Origin: Mesorhizobium sp.
GTDB lineage: Bacteria > Pseudomonadota > Alphaproteobacteria > Rhizobiales > Rhizobiaceae
Assembly: GCF_004962245.1 (NCBI RefSeq)
Contig: NZ_SUHQ01000005.1
Coordinates: 199,386-263,385 of the forward strand
Length of the DNA: 64,000 bases
Reading direction: 5' to 3'
Positions 1 through 10,984 of the stretch are shown here, one piece after another (within the stretch, counting starts at the first letter, position 1; each line of letters starts with the position of its first letter). The notes under the pieces are model-generated. The model worked only from the letters and a program-made list of their open reading frames with translations, was not told the origin of the DNA and searched no databases. The position numbers and the translations under genes were made by a program.

Positions 1-2
1 GC

Positions 3-563
3 GACGATGCGGCACCAGGCCTGACGGCGAAGGAATGCAGCACCAAATATCAGGCCGCGAAGGCCGCCGGCACGCTGAACGGCATGAAGTGGAACGACTT
101 CCGCAAGAGCGAATGCGCCGCCGGCGCCAGCGCGGCAGCGGAACCCGCCGCGCCGACGACCAACACAGCAACCGCCGACACCGGCAAAGGCCTCAGCATG
201 GCGGACTGCAGCGCCAAGTATCAGGCTGCCAAGGCCGGTAACACGCTGAACGGCATGAAATGGAACGACTTCCGCAAGAGCCAGTGCGGCGCCGGTGCAT
301 CCGACGACGACACCGTGCCGGCTGCCGATGAGGCAAGCTACACCAGCGACCCTCAAGCACCGACCGTGACCGCCCCCCAGGGTGTGACGTTTCCGAAGGC
401 GATCTCCAACAAGTACAGCAGCGAAACCCCGGGCAAGGCGCGGTTGCACACCTGCCTCGACCAGTACTACGCCAACAAGGACGCCAACACGCTGGGCGGC
501 CTCAAGTGGATCCAGAAGGGCGGCGGCTTCTACAGCCTGTGCAATGCCAGGCTGAAGAGCTGA
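3..563 (+). CDS. Secreted-type repeat protein with Cys-bounded KWNDFRK modules (5' end missing)
   Basis: The reading frame is open from the left edge and ends at TGA 561-563, so the N-terminus lies outside the window. Three tandem modules are visible. Two are nearly identical: each has a Cys, then KYQAAKA, a TLNGMKWNDFRKS core, and a second Cys 26 residues after the first. The third, C-terminal copy is divergent (TCLDQYY, TLGGLKW, closing Cys). Ala/Pro/Thr/Asp-rich linkers separate them. Paired Cys per module suggests disulfides in an exported protein, but no signal peptide can be seen here. I do not recognise a named family or function. The modules are conserved at DNA level (about bases 72-111 and 241-281), indicating recent duplication or gene conversion. 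Confidence 0.75.
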   Translation, partial: DDAAPGLTAKECSTKYQAAKAAGTLNGMKWNDFRKSECAAGASAAAEPAAPTTNTATADTGKGLSMADCSAKYQAAKAGNTLNGMKWNDFRKSQCGAGASDDDTVPAADEASYTSDPQAPTVTAPQGVTFPKAISNKYSSETPGKARLHTCLDQYYANKDANTLGGLKWIQKGGGFYSLCNARLKS

Positions 564-587
564 TTTCGCAAGCTTCGATCTCGATCA

Positions 588-626
588 AGAACCCCGCGGC
601 CTTTCGGGCCGTGGGGTTCTTCTTTT
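588..626 (+). terminator. Rho-independent terminator after the repeat protein
   Basis: A GC-rich hairpin (AGAACCCCGCGGCC, short loop, GGGCCGTGGGGTTCT) is followed by a T-rich run (TTCTTTT) 25 bases after the stop codon of the preceding plus-strand gene. Confidence 0.8.
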
Positions 627-935
627 GGCAGATGTTGACTGATTGACTAACTGGAAGAGGCTTATGGGAGGTCACTGCCGACCTCGCCCCCCTCTCGAAC
701 AACTGCGATTAGCCAAATGCCACCACGCCTTCGTCATCCAGGGCGGAGCGAACGTGAAGCGGAGCGGTGGAGGACGAAGGGAGAAATGTTTCGGCCAATC
801 TCGGAGGTCTGCGATTTTGCCCTGAAAGGAACTATTGACGTCCGTGCCACCGGTACCGTGGATGCGCTTCGCGAACCGTTCCTCGTCATTCTGCAAGACT
901 TCAAGCCACGCCGATCGGCAGCCAACCTCCAAAAG
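627..935. other. Intergenic region without a supported gene; possible dispersed repeat
   Basis: Between two terminators I see no ORF with plausible composition. The stretch at about 717-790 (CGTCATCCAGGGCGGAGC, then AAGCGGAGCGG and GAGGACGAAGGG) resembles a dispersed intergenic repeat I associate with Mesorhizobium genomes. That association is from memory and was not searched. Short ORFs on both strands here look incidental. Confidence 0.4.
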
Positions 936-965
936 AAAACGCCGCGGTCAGAGCCGCGGCGTTTT
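936..965 (-). terminator. Rho-independent terminator of ftsH
   Basis: A perfect 12-bp stem (AAAACGCCGCGG / CCGCGGCGTTTT) with a 6-base loop lies 31 bases after the ftsH stop. On the minus strand it is followed by a T-rich tract (complement of 931-939). Confidence 0.85.
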
Positions 966-995
966 CCAAATCGATCTTCTGGGCGAAACCTTGTC

Positions 996-2924
<1,929 letters not shown>

Positions 2925-2982
2925 CAATTGTCCCGTTGGCGTCCGCTGGCGGACACGCGTCGTGAGAGGAAACTTGGGTCTA

Positions 2983-3011
2983 ACATAGGGATGGCGCCCT
3001 CCCTTGCCAAG
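2983..3011 (-). promoter_or_regulatory. Putative ftsH promoter
   Basis: On the minus strand CTTGGC is followed after 17 bases by CTATGT, about 60 bases before the ftsH start. This fits an alphaproteobacterial housekeeping promoter. The CTTG / CCTATGT pattern also resembles RpoH-type sites, which would suit ftsH. Prediction by eye only. Confidence 0.45.
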
Positions 3012-3047
3012 CAGAACAGCATGTCGCGGTTAAGCTTTCGCCCATGA

Positions 3048-4448
3048 TCAACCGGCAGTGTGGCCGCGGAAAGGCATGGCCGGAACGAGCGGCGCGCCAA
3101 TCAGCGCAGCGACAGTTCTGGCCGGTGCCAGATCGAAGGACGGCAGGAAGCGTGCAAAGGGCGCAACAACCGGGCATGCCGCCATTCGTGACGAGACCGT
3201 ACTGTCCTGCACCAGACCAAGGCATTCGCCAGGGTATTCGCCAGGGTGTGAGCGCCACAACGCCGGCTCGGCCGCCAGGGCGGCTCGCACAAGGCTTGGC
3301 GGCGTGCCGTCTTCGGCAATTGCCCGTTTTGCGGCATGGGCCGCGCCGAGCGGCGCGATCAAAAATGCACCTGGCTTGTCGCTCAATGTGATCCTCCGGC
3401 GGCCGTCCCAGAGGGCATCGTCCGCGGCCAGAGCGGCGGGCGGCAGGTTGCGGATTTCGCGACGCAGGAAGATGCCGGCACGCCGCGCATCGACCACCGT
3501 CCGCGACAATGTGGCGCAAAATGGGGAGGCGCAAAACAGCCCCACCCTGAGCCGTTCGAGCAGCGCTTCGCTGCGAGCCTGGTCGGGCAGAAAGGCAACG
3601 CCGCCGACAGTCGCCAGCATGATGCGCAGCGCATAGACGGCCGCCGGCTCGTCGCCGGCCGTGGCAAAGCCCGGATCGAGCCGGACAAGGCCGTCGGCGG
3701 GCTTACTGGCGAAGCCACGGATCAGCGCCGCCGCGCGATGGCCGAGATGTTCGCGCTCCACCGCAGCCCGCGCGGCCAGCGCCACCGCGTCTTCCATGCG
3801 CTGCACGCCATTGCCATCGGCAAGTGCTGCGCGGACGCGCGGCCGCTCGAAAGCCTCGTCTTCATTGGTCGGGTCTTCGGCCCAGCCGACATTTGCGCGC
3901 CGCAGGACGTCGCGCAGCGCGGCACGCCGTGTGCCGAGAAACGGCCGTGCGATCCAGATCCGCCAGTCGTAAAGGGTTGCGGGCGCCATACCGGCAAGGC
4001 CTCGCCCCCCGTCGCGGGCGCCATCGTCGCGGACTTGCCGCATCAGCACAGTCTCGGCCTGATCGTCGGCAGTGTGGCCGGTCACGATTAGGCCGATGCC
4101 TTCCGCCCGCGCTGCCTCGGCCAGCAGCCGGTAGCGTGCCTCTCGCGCGGCAGCGGGCAGACCGGTCGACGGCTTGCGTCCGGACCAGACCAGGATGCGG
4201 TGGGCAATGCCGCGCCCGGCGCAAAGCCTGGCCACGGCTTGCGCTTCCGCTGCCGCGCCCGGCCGCAAATCGTGATCGATCGTCACCGCCAGCAATTTCG
4301 TTGCCGGCGCGATCCGGTCTAGGTGATCTTTGAGGAGAAGGAGAAGGGCGGTCGAGTCGCTGCCGCCGGATACGGCTGCAACAACGCCGTTGGTAAAGTC
4401 GATCTGCGAGAAATCCGAAATGTCAGTCTCGGTTTCGAGCGTCAGCAC
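3048..4448 (-). CDS. tilS: tRNA(Ile)-lysidine synthetase
   Basis: Cytoplasmic enzyme that attaches lysine to C34 of the CAU-anticodon tRNA(Ile), switching its decoding from AUG to AUA. The PP-loop ATP-pyrophosphatase signature SGGSDS is at residues 27-32, followed by the N-type ATPase core (HTADDQAETVLMR about 120 residues in). The C-terminal half is more divergent, as usual. The frame starts with GTG at 4448 and overlaps the end of ybgF by 7 bases, so translational coupling is likely. At 466 residues it is slightly longer than typical TilS. Part of the conserved pal-ybgF-tilS-ftsH order. Confidence 0.93.
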   Translation of the reverse strand: MLTLETETDISDFSQIDFTNGVVAAVSGGSDSTALLLLLKDHLDRIAPATKLLAVTIDHDLRPGAAAEAQAVARLCAGRGIAHRILVWSGRKPSTGLPAAAREARYRLLAEAARAEGIGLIVTGHTADDQAETVLMRQVRDDGARDGGRGLAGMAPATLYDWRIWIARPFLGTRRAALRDVLRRANVGWAEDPTNEDEAFERPRVRAALADGNGVQRMEDAVALAARAAVEREHLGHRAAALIRGFASKPADGLVRLDPGFATAGDEPAAVYALRIMLATVGGVAFLPDQARSEALLERLRVGLFCASPFCATLSRTVVDARRAGIFLRREIRNLPPAALAADDALWDGRRRITLSDKPGAFLIAPLGAAHAAKRAIAEDGTPPSLVRAALAAEPALWRSHPGEYPGECLGLVQDSTVSSRMAACPVVAPFARFLPSFDLAPARTVAALIGAPLVPAMPFRGHTAG

Positions 4449-5542
4449 GCCGCGAGCGCCCTTTCCTGCTTGACGCGTTCCTTGAGCGCCCCGGAAACGT
4501 TGGGATAGCGCTTGCCGATCTCGCCGAAAGTGGCACAGGCCACATCGCGCTGGTTCAATCCGACCAGCGACACACCGAGCTTCAGCAGCATGTCGGGAGC
4601 CTTCTTGGCCTTCGGATAATCCTTGCTGGCCGCCAGGAACGTCTCGGCCGCGTCGCGGTATTTCTGCTGGCCGAGCAGCGACTCACCCAGCCAGTAATGC
4701 GCGTCCGCCGCCTTAGCGTCCTTGGGGAAGCGGGCGATGTGGTCGCGAAAACCCTGTTCGGCGGTACTGTAGTCGCCCGACAGAATGAACTGGTAGGAGT
4801 TGCGGTAAAGCTCCTCCGGGTCGTCGGTGGCGGGCAGCGCCGCGACCACCGTGTCGTCGGGCTTGCCGGCCTGCGTCCCGGTGGGTTGGTCGCCGGGGAC
4901 GGGGGCGGTGTTCTGCGCCGGTGCATGGGCCTGCGTGTTGCCGCCGGAGTCGACAACGTTGCCGTTCTTGTCGACGGTGATGGTACCGAACGTCTTCGGC
5001 GGCGCACCCTGGATGACTGTGCCGGGTTCGCCTGTCGGCGATTCGACGATGACCTCCCCGCTCTGGCCGCTGTCGGGCGGTGTGCCCGCATCGGCCGGCG
5101 CGTGTGTCGCCGGAGCCTCGGCGACGCTGCTGTCGGCCTCGGTGGCGGCGTCCGACTTTTTCTGCTCGGCTGGTTGCTGCGCGCCTTGCGAACCGCCTTC
5201 CAGCTGCTGGAAGCGGAACTCGTTATCTTCCTGCTGCTTGCGGATCTGCTCCTGCATCTGCAGGACCTGGAAGTTGAGCTCCTCGATCTTGCCGTTCATC
5301 TGCCGGAGCTGTTCCTGAAGCGCCGTCGCGCTGGTGCCATCCTGCGCGAGTTGAACCTGATCCGGCTTCTTCGTTTCACCGAAAACGCCAGGCTTTTCAC
5401 CGAAAACGCCGGGCAAGTTGATCTTCGGCAAATGGAAGGAAAAACCGCCTTGCGACGGTTGCTCGGTGCCGCTTGCCGGGGCGGCGACGCTTGTTAGGAG
5501 CAGCAGCGCAAGCGTGCCGCTCAAGACCGATCTGAAATGCAT
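4442..5542 (-). CDS. ybgF: Tol-Pal accessory protein YbgF/CpoB
   Basis: Periplasmic protein that coordinates Tol-Pal function with septal peptidoglycan synthesis. A cleavable signal peptide (about residues 1-25) precedes a Gln/Glu-rich coiled coil (about 70-115, trimerisation region). A long Pro/Ala/Thr linker follows, then a C-terminal TPR block from about residue 240 (ELYRNSYQFILSGDY, then repeats). A short duplication, PGVFGE twice in succession, lies just after the signal peptide. ATG at 5542 has a GAGAGG ribosome site. It follows pal after a terminator, so it may have its own promoter, and it overlaps tilS. Confidence 0.92.
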   Translation of the reverse strand: MHFRSVLSGTLALLLLTSVAAPASGTEQPSQGGFSFHLPKINLPGVFGEKPGVFGETKKPDQVQLAQDGTSATALQEQLRQMNGKIEELNFQVLQMQEQIRKQQEDNEFRFQQLEGGSQGAQQPAEQKKSDAATEADSSVAEAPATHAPADAGTPPDSGQSGEVIVESPTGEPGTVIQGAPPKTFGTITVDKNGNVVDSGGNTQAHAPAQNTAPVPGDQPTGTQAGKPDDTVVAALPATDDPEELYRNSYQFILSGDYSTAEQGFRDHIARFPKDAKAADAHYWLGESLLGQQKYRDAAETFLAASKDYPKAKKAPDMLLKLGVSLVGLNQRDVACATFGEIGKRYPNVSGALKERVKQERALAAC

Positions 5543-5677
5543 GTGCCTCTCGCCGTGAAGTTGTTGGCCTGTTGCGCACCTTCCGATCCGGATGGACCGT
5601 CAGGCGTCTCGGCTCTTAGCAGGACGCAGGACTTCGGCCAAATTTTGTTTCAAGTCCCATATCCGGACTCCGGACAT

Positions 5678-5702
5678 GAAAAAGGCGGCCGAGGCCGCCT
5701 TT
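5678..5702 (-). terminator. Terminator after pal
   Basis: A perfect 10-bp stem AAAGGCGGCC / GGCCGCCTTT with a 2-base loop. The A-run on its left is a U-tract in the minus-strand transcript. It separates pal from ybgF. Confidence 0.75.
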
Positions 5703-5743
5703 CGCTTATATGTGTTGCATTTCTGCCGATCAGGAATTGCCGA

Positions 5744-6283
5744 TCAAGAACCGGTGCCGCTGAGCGTAGTGACAGCGCGACGGTTCTGCGACCAGCAGGA
5801 GATGTCGTCGCAGACAGCGACCGGACGCTCCTTGCCGTAGGAAATGGTCTTCAGGCGCTGGGCGGAAACACCCCTGGCGACGAGGAAGTCGCGGGTGGCG
5901 GCCGCACGGCGGGCGCCGAGCGCCAGATTGTATTCGCGTGTGCCGCGCTCGTCGGCATGGCCTTCGATGACGATGGCATACTGCCTGTACTGGTTCAGCC
6001 ACTGCGCCTGGCGCGAAAGCGTCGTCTGCGCGTCGGCGCGGATCGAGGACGAATCCGTGTCGAAGAAGATGCGGTCGCCGATGTTGACGGTGAAGTCCTG
6101 GGCCGATCCGGGCGTTGCCGCCCCGGCGCCGCTGAGACCGAGATCGGCGGCGCTGTTCGGGGTCTTCTTCGAAGCGCAACCGGCGATGGCGAGCGACGCC
6201 ACCAGCGCGATCATCACCGGGTTTCTGGTAAGTGCTGCGATACGGCCCATGCCGCCTCTCCTTCGCAATTCGAGTGATTTCAT
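5744..6283 (-). CDS. pal: Peptidoglycan-associated lipoprotein Pal
   Basis: Outer-membrane lipoprotein that binds peptidoglycan through its OmpA-like domain and links to TolB/TolA during division. With the ATG at 6283 (ribosome site GGAGG, four bases upstream) the protein has 179 residues. The lipobox LAIAGC puts the lipidated Cys at position 36. The OmpA_C domain covers about residues 75-175 (FFDTDSSSIRADA, IEGHADERGTREYN). An internal ATG at 6250, also with a good AAGGAG site, would give 168 residues with a standard short signal peptide and is an equally reasonable start. Last gene of the tol operon before a terminator. Confidence 0.95.
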   Translation of the reverse strand: MKSLELRRRGGMGRIAALTRNPVMIALVASLAIAGCASKKTPNSAADLGLSGAGAATPGSAQDFTVNIGDRIFFDTDSSSIRADAQTTLSRQAQWLNQYRQYAIVIEGHADERGTREYNLALGARRAAATRDFLVARGVSAQRLKTISYGKERPVAVCDDISCWSQNRRAVTTLSGTGS

Positions 6284-6319
6284 TGATCCTCCAGTAACCA
6301 CGTTTGGGTTAACCGGCAT

Positions 6320-6951
6320 TCAAGAAACACGGTTAAAAATTGGTTCCGGCCGCCGTCCGCGGCCGTTTTGCCCGACGCATAGCCCCCCGAAATCGGAACA
6401 GATTTTGGAGAGGATCCGTGCGCCCAACGAAAGTGCTACAATGTCCTTTTCGCGTCTTCGGAAGGCACGCGGCGCTGTAAGCCCACAATGCGCGCGGACC
6501 GTAGGCGGAAATGCGGCCAAAACGCGACCAAGGCGTGGAAAAGAGCGAATTGAAGAGTTGAGGAATCGAAGAACTGAAGAGAGAGGCCACTTTAGCTTCT
6601 CTCTCAGATTCACCAGCATTCCATAGATATAGGTATAGGATTGCAGCCATTCGTCGCGTTGCGCTTGTGTGATGTATTCAAGGTCGAACGCATAGGAAAT
6701 CCAGGTCTCCACTTCACTGCATGACCCCATGGCCATCGAAATGAAACGTGCGAGTGGGTCTGTTTGGCAAATCCCTCAGCCAAATTGGCGCAAATCCCTT
6801 TGCTGGAACGACGCATTTGATCGGCCAGCGCGTATTGCTCCATTTTCGGGAACGCAAGCGTGGCTCTGTGCACCTCAAGAGAAACCACATAAGCACGCTT
6901 AAAGACCTCTAAATCCTTAGCGCGCTTAATGTAGCTGCCTGCCCTCTCCAT
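6320..6951 (-). pseudogene. Frameshifted four-helix-bundle protein (23S rRNA intervening-sequence family)
   Basis: Two overlapping minus-strand frames together match this family. The first (from 6951) reads KDLEVFKRAYVVSLEVHR, then SSKGICANLAEGFAKQ, up to about 6745. The rest continues in another frame as RFISMAMGSCSEVETW, then LEYITQAQRDEWLQSY. Restoring one base near 6745-6750 joins them, so a single-base deletion is inferred. The 3' end runs on past the expected C-terminus. The gene sits between tolB and pal, where no such gene is normally found. Short near-repeats of GTCAATTCTTCAG flank its 5' side (about 6953-6990). Confidence 0.7.
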
Positions 6952-6987
6952 TCGTCAATTCTTCAGCTCGTCAATTCTTCAGTTCCT

Positions 6988-8298
6988 CTATTCGAGCAGC
7001 GGCGACCATGCCGGGTCCGACGCGAAATTCGCGGTCGGGATCGGCTGTTCGTTGCGGCCGGTGAGATCGACCGAAACGAGCTTCGGCCCGCCGGCTGAAT
7101 CGCGGAAGAACATCAGCACCCGGCCGTTGGGCGCCCAGGTCGGCCCCTCCTGCTGGAAGCCTGTCGAAAGGATGCGCTCGCCTGAACCGTCAATGCGCAT
7201 GACGCCGATCTGGAATTCGCCGGCGGTCTGCTTGGTGAAGGCGATGAGATCGCCGCGCGGCGACCACACCGGCGTCGAATAGACACCGTCGCCGAAGGAG
7301 ATGCGGGTCTGGCCCGAACCGTCGGCGCCCATCACGTAGATCTGCGCGCGGCCGCCGCGGTCGGAGGTGAACACCACCTTGCTGCCATCCGGCGAATAGG
7401 ACGGCGAGGTGTCGATCGCTGTCGAATTGGTGAGCCTGGTCGTCGAGCGGCTTCTCAGGTCCATGGCGAAGATGTTGGAATTGCCGTCCTCGCGCAGCAG
7501 GCTCATGATCACCTTCTGGCCGTCGGGCGAAAAGCGCGGCGCAAAGGTCATGCCGGGGAAGTTGCCGACCAATTCGCGCTGCCCGGTCTCGATCTGCAAG
7601 AGATAGACCCTCGGCTGGCCGCTTTCATAGGACATGTAGGTGATTTCCTGCCGATTTGGCGAGAAACGCGGGGTCAGCACGATCGACCGGCCATCCGACA
7701 GATAACGGACGTTGGCGCCATCCTGGTCCATGATGGCGAGGCGCTTCTTGCGTGCGTTTTTGGCGCCCGATTCGTCGATGAAGACGACGCGCGTGTCGAA
7801 ATATCCCTTCTCGCCGGTCAGCCGCTCATAGATGGCGTCGGCGATGATATGGGCGACGCGCCTCGTATTGGCGTCGTTGGCGAAGAACTGCTCGCCGGAC
7901 ATCTGCTGGCCGGCAAAGGTGTCCCACAGCCTGTACTGGGCGCGGACGCGCCCATCGGCCTCCTTGCTGACGCTGCCGGTCACCAGTGCTTGAGCATTGA
8001 TCACCTTCCAGTCCTCGAAGCGCGGCGTCGCATCCGGGTTCGAGATCTTTTCGATGAAGGCGCTCTTGTCGATCGGCGCGAACAGGCCGGAGCGTTTCAG
8101 GTCTGCGCTGACGATACCGGAAATCTCCGCGCCCAGCGCATCGCCGCCCTGGAAATCGGTGATGGCGATCGGCAGCGGCTCGACATTGCCTTTGTTGACG
8201 TTGAGCTCAACGAGCGCCCGCGCCGGCAAGGTGGCGGCGGCAGTCATGCCCAGCGCCATCGCTGTGATCATCAGGAGCGGCTTGAGGATGGATTTCAT
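6988..8298 (-). CDS. tolB: Tol-Pal system beta-propeller protein TolB
   Basis: Periplasmic component that shuttles between Pal and TolA during outer-membrane constriction. ATG at 8298 gives 436 residues, the normal size, with a signal peptide (about 1-30, ending in LPARA). The N-terminal domain follows ([11 protein letters not shown], then [13 protein letters not shown]). The C-terminal propeller has recurring FSPDGQK, SPNRQE and SPDGSK blades. A frame extending upstream to 8508 overlaps the tolA end and lacks a ribosome site. It ends 37 bases before the degenerate insert that splits tolB from pal. Confidence 0.95.
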   Translation of the reverse strand: MKSILKPLLMITAMALGMTAAATLPARALVELNVNKGNVEPLPIAITDFQGGDALGAEISGIVSADLKRSGLFAPIDKSAFIEKISNPDATPRFEDWKVINAQALVTGSVSKEADGRVRAQYRLWDTFAGQQMSGEQFFANDANTRRVAHIIADAIYERLTGEKGYFDTRVVFIDESGAKNARKKRLAIMDQDGANVRYLSDGRSIVLTPRFSPNRQEITYMSYESGQPRVYLLQIETGQRELVGNFPGMTFAPRFSPDGQKVIMSLLREDGNSNIFAMDLRSRSTTRLTNSTAIDTSPSYSPDGSKVVFTSDRGGRAQIYVMGADGSGQTRISFGDGVYSTPVWSPRGDLIAFTKQTAGEFQIGVMRIDGSGERILSTGFQQEGPTWAPNGRVLMFFRDSAGGPKLVSVDLTGRNEQPIPTANFASDPAWSPLLE

Positions 8299-8338
8299 GT
8301 CTTCTCGCTTCTCTTCAATGATTCTACGGGCGCCGGGC

Positions 8339-9496
8339 CTACAGGCCGAGCATCTCCCTCGGATCGAAAGTGACCCGAACGTCGGCCCAGATGTCTTGTT
8401 TGCCAGCGGGAACCTGCAGGCCCGCGACATCGCATTTCTGAACCGCGCGCACGGCACTTTCGTCGAACTGGCGGCTTCCACTCGATTTTTCGACAGCCGG
8501 CCGGCCATCCAGCTTGCCGGAGGCGTCCAGGTTGAACCGGATCACAGCGACGAAATTCTCCGAACCCTCGAGCCCTACCGGAAGGGTCCAGCAACCGCCG
8601 AGCTGATCTTCCAATAGCCCCATCTCCGTTCTCGAAAGCTTCTGACCCTGGTTCTTGTCGGCGCCGAGCGACGCCTGCTGGGTCGAGCGCTTGGCGCCGC
8701 CGCCGGATGGCTTCTGCTTGTCGAGCAGCGCGGAAATCTCGTCGGCGTTGAATTGCTTGTCATCCGATTTCGGCCTGGACGATGCTTCCTTGACCGGCTT
8801 GTCGGCGTTCTTGCGCTCCGGAGCCTTGGCGCTCTCGGCCTGGGCCGGCTGCGGCTTCGGCCGCGCCTGCGGCGCGGGCGCCGAATCCGGAAGCTGCGTC
8901 TCCTCGGTTGGCGGCTCCTGGGCAATGGCCTCGGCGACGGCGTCGGGTTTGACCTCCGGCTTCGGATCGATCGCGGCGGTCTTGTCCTGTGGCGGGGCCG
9001 GCGCCGGCTCCTTGGCCGGTGTCGGCTTAGGCTCCGCCTGCTTGACCGGTTCGGGCTTCACCTCTTCCTTCGGCTGCGGGACCGGTGCGACCTCGGTCGC
9101 CGGAACAGGCTTGGGCTGCTCCTTCGGTTTCGGCACGTCCTCGGGCTTCGGCTTCTCGACCGGAGTTGGCGCGGGCGGCGGCGCCTCGGCCAGATCGACC
9201 GGCTTGGGCTTGGCTTCCGGTGTTATCGGCTTTTCCGTATCGACACTGTTCTCGCCGACCTTCTGCGCGTCCGCCACGATATCCGGGCGCTGGGTCGGCA
9301 CCGGTGCCGGCTTTTCATGCACCACGGCCTTCTTGTCGCCTTGCAGGATTTGGGCAGTCGCTTCGATTGGCACAATGTCGACTGCGACCGACTCGACATC
9401 GGAGGCTGGAAGCGCAACCGGCCCCGACAGTGTGAACAGGCCGAAGCCGATCACGACCGCATGCAAGATCACCGATGTGGTGAGGCCCGTCCTCAT
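8339..9496 (-). CDS. tolA: TolA-like envelope protein
   Basis: Inner-membrane protein bridging TolQR to the outer membrane. One N-terminal membrane helix (about residues 4-24) is followed by a long Pro/Lys/Glu linker (about 60-260) with repeated KPEP/PKPxP motifs. The C-terminal domain (about 280-385) has the TonB/TolA fold signature: [11 protein letters not shown], then [14 protein letters not shown], and a [11 protein letters not shown] segment. The linker resembles TonB more than the Ala/Lys helix of enteric TolA, so identification rests mainly on position between tolR and tolB. Confidence 0.88.
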   Translation of the reverse strand: MRTGLTTSVILHAVVIGFGLFTLSGPVALPASDVESVAVDIVPIEATAQILQGDKKAVVHEKPAPVPTQRPDIVADAQKVGENSVDTEKPITPEAKPKPVDLAEAPPPAPTPVEKPKPEDVPKPKEQPKPVPATEVAPVPQPKEEVKPEPVKQAEPKPTPAKEPAPAPPQDKTAAIDPKPEVKPDAVAEAIAQEPPTEETQLPDSAPAPQARPKPQPAQAESAKAPERKNADKPVKEASSRPKSDDKQFNADEISALLDKQKPSGGGAKRSTQQASLGADKNQGQKLSRTEMGLLEDQLGGCWTLPVGLEGSENFVAVIRFNLDASGKLDGRPAVEKSSGSRQFDESAVRAVQKCDVAGLQVPAGKQDIWADVRVTFDPREMLGL

Positions 9497-9503
9497 CTTG
9501 GTG

Positions 9504-9956
9504 TTACTGATCCTGTTGCTGCAGTGTAAGCAGGCCGATATTCTTGTAGCCGGCGGCCTGGATGAGACCCATCACCACCATCGCGGTGCCATAGTTGGTA
9601 GTCTTGTCGCCCTTGATGAAGATACGCTCTTCGTAGCCGGTCTTGGAAATCGCCTGCAGCTTGGCGACCAGCTCTTCCTGCGGAATTTCGGTCTCCTGCA
9701 GGAAAATCTTTCCCGTGCCGTCAATCGTAATCGTGATCGGCTGGGTATCGGCGTTCATCGCCTTGGCCTTCGTTTCCGGCAGGTCGACCGGCACGCCGAC
9801 CGTCAGCATCGGTGCCGCGACCATGAAGATGATCAACAGCACCAGCATCACGTCGACCATCGGCGTGACATTGATTTCCGATATCATCGCATGATGGCGG
9901 CCACGCCGCCTGTGGCCACGCCCGCCGCGTCCCGCCATACCTACGGACATACCCAT
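9504..9956 (-). CDS. tolR: TolR, ExbD/TolR family
   Basis: Proton-channel subunit of the Tol motor. A basic Gly/Arg cytoplasmic leader (residues 1-22) precedes the single membrane helix (about 32-52). That helix contains the family motif INVTPMVDVMLVLLIIFM, with the proton-translocating Asp at 35. A periplasmic dimerisation domain follows. The gene lies 11 bases downstream of tolQ and 7 bases upstream of tolA, so the three are co-translated. Confidence 0.96.
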   Translation of the reverse strand: MGMSVGMAGRGGRGHRRRGRHHAMISEINVTPMVDVMLVLLIIFMVAAPMLTVGVPVDLPETKAKAMNADTQPITITIDGTGKIFLQETEIPQEELVAKLQAISKTGYEERIFIKGDKTTNYGTAMVVMGLIQAAGYKNIGLLTLQQQDQ

Positions 9957-9967
9957 CTAGTTACTCC

Positions 9968-10678
9968 TCAGGCCTTAGGCGCCACTTTTTCATCGATTTG
10001 GCGCGAGAGTATGGCGGAGAACTCGTCCGCGAATCCCTCCATGCGCACGGCGATCTTGCTCGCGTCCGACGACAGCTTGTTGTAGGCGATGACGGCGGGG
10101 ATGGCGGCGAGCAGGCCGATGGCGGTTGCCAGCAGCGCTTCGGCAATGCCGGGTGCGACCACCGACAGGCTGGTGTTCTTGGATGCGGCGATCGCCTGGA
10201 ACGAGGTCATGATGCCGATCACGGTGCCGAACAGGCCGATGAAGGGCGCTGCCGAGCCGGTGGTGGCGAGAAAGCCAAGCCGTCCTTCCAGTTTTTCCAT
10301 TTCGCGCGTCAGCGCCAGGTCCATCGCCTTGTCGATGCGGGTCTGCAGGCCAAGCGGCGATTTCGCGCCCTTCTCGAAGCTCTTCTTCCATTCGCGCATG
10401 GCGGCGACGAAGATGGCGCCCATGCCTGACGTCTTGCGGTCGGCGAGCGTGCGGTAGAGCTCTTCCAGCGACTGTCCCGACCAGAACACCTGTTCGAAGC
10501 GATTGAGCGCAAGCCGCATGCGGCCATAGGCGACGAGCTTGTCGACGATGATCGCCCAGGTCCAGATCGATGCACAGAGCAGCCCGATCATGACCAGCTT
10601 GACCACCCAGCCGGCCTGCATGAACAGTGCCCAAATCGACAAATGCGCGCCCGGTTCGGCGAGTGCGATGTTTTCCAT
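9968..10678 (-). CDS. tolQ: TolQ, MotA/TolQ/ExbB proton channel
   Basis: Inner-membrane channel subunit of the Tol motor. ATG at 10678, with AAGGAC upstream, gives 236 residues. Three membrane helices are visible: about 20-40 ([20 protein letters not shown]), and two in the second half, including [17 protein letters not shown] and the [24 protein letters not shown] segment typical of the family. An upstream extension to 10837 has no ribosome site. The gene is 306 bases downstream of ybgC, a gap that may hold a promoter. Confidence 0.96.
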   Translation of the reverse strand: MENIALAEPGAHLSIWALFMQAGWVVKLVMIGLLCASIWTWAIIVDKLVAYGRMRLALNRFEQVFWSGQSLEELYRTLADRKTSGMGAIFVAAMREWKKSFEKGAKSPLGLQTRIDKAMDLALTREMEKLEGRLGFLATTGSAAPFIGLFGTVIGIMTSFQAIAASKNTSLSVVAPGIAEALLATAIGLLAAIPAVIAYNKLSSDASKIAVRMEGFADEFSAILSRQIDEKVAPKA

Positions 10679-10984
10679 GGTTACGTCCTTAAGATTTTCC
10701 GGGGCATGGCTGGCGGTTGGCCCATGGGCGTCCCTTGTGGTCCGTTCGCGCAAAGCTTGCAGAATAACCCCAAAATGCACCGTTGGCGGCCTTTTCGGAG
10801 CAAATATTGGTGAAAGGAAGGCGCTGGATTCCTCCAATCTTCACCGATCTCTTCATGAACCGTTATGGTTAAGGATGAGTTAGGACGCACAGCGCGACGC
10901 ATTGCCGCGGCCCGGGCGAGCCGCCCGGCGAGTCGTCACCCTCGATCGAACCGGACAGCACCGAGTCAGCGACGCCAGGAGACC
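10679..10984. promoter_or_regulatory. Gap between ybgC and tolQ with a near-consensus CtrA box
   Basis: This 306-base stretch holds no convincing gene. At 10869-10883 it has TTAA, seven bases, TTAG, one mismatch from the CtrA consensus TTAA-N7-TTAA. The overlapping minus-strand TTAACCAT matches the extended CtrA half-site. The position, about 190 bases before tolQ, would allow cell-cycle control of the tol genes. No clear -10/-35 pair was identified. Confidence 0.35.

Noticed and set aside
8655..10085. A 476-residue plus-strand frame over tolA/tolR
   Set aside because: Its Gly/Ser/Ala low-complexity translation is the complement of the proline-rich TolA linker; tolA and tolR are real.
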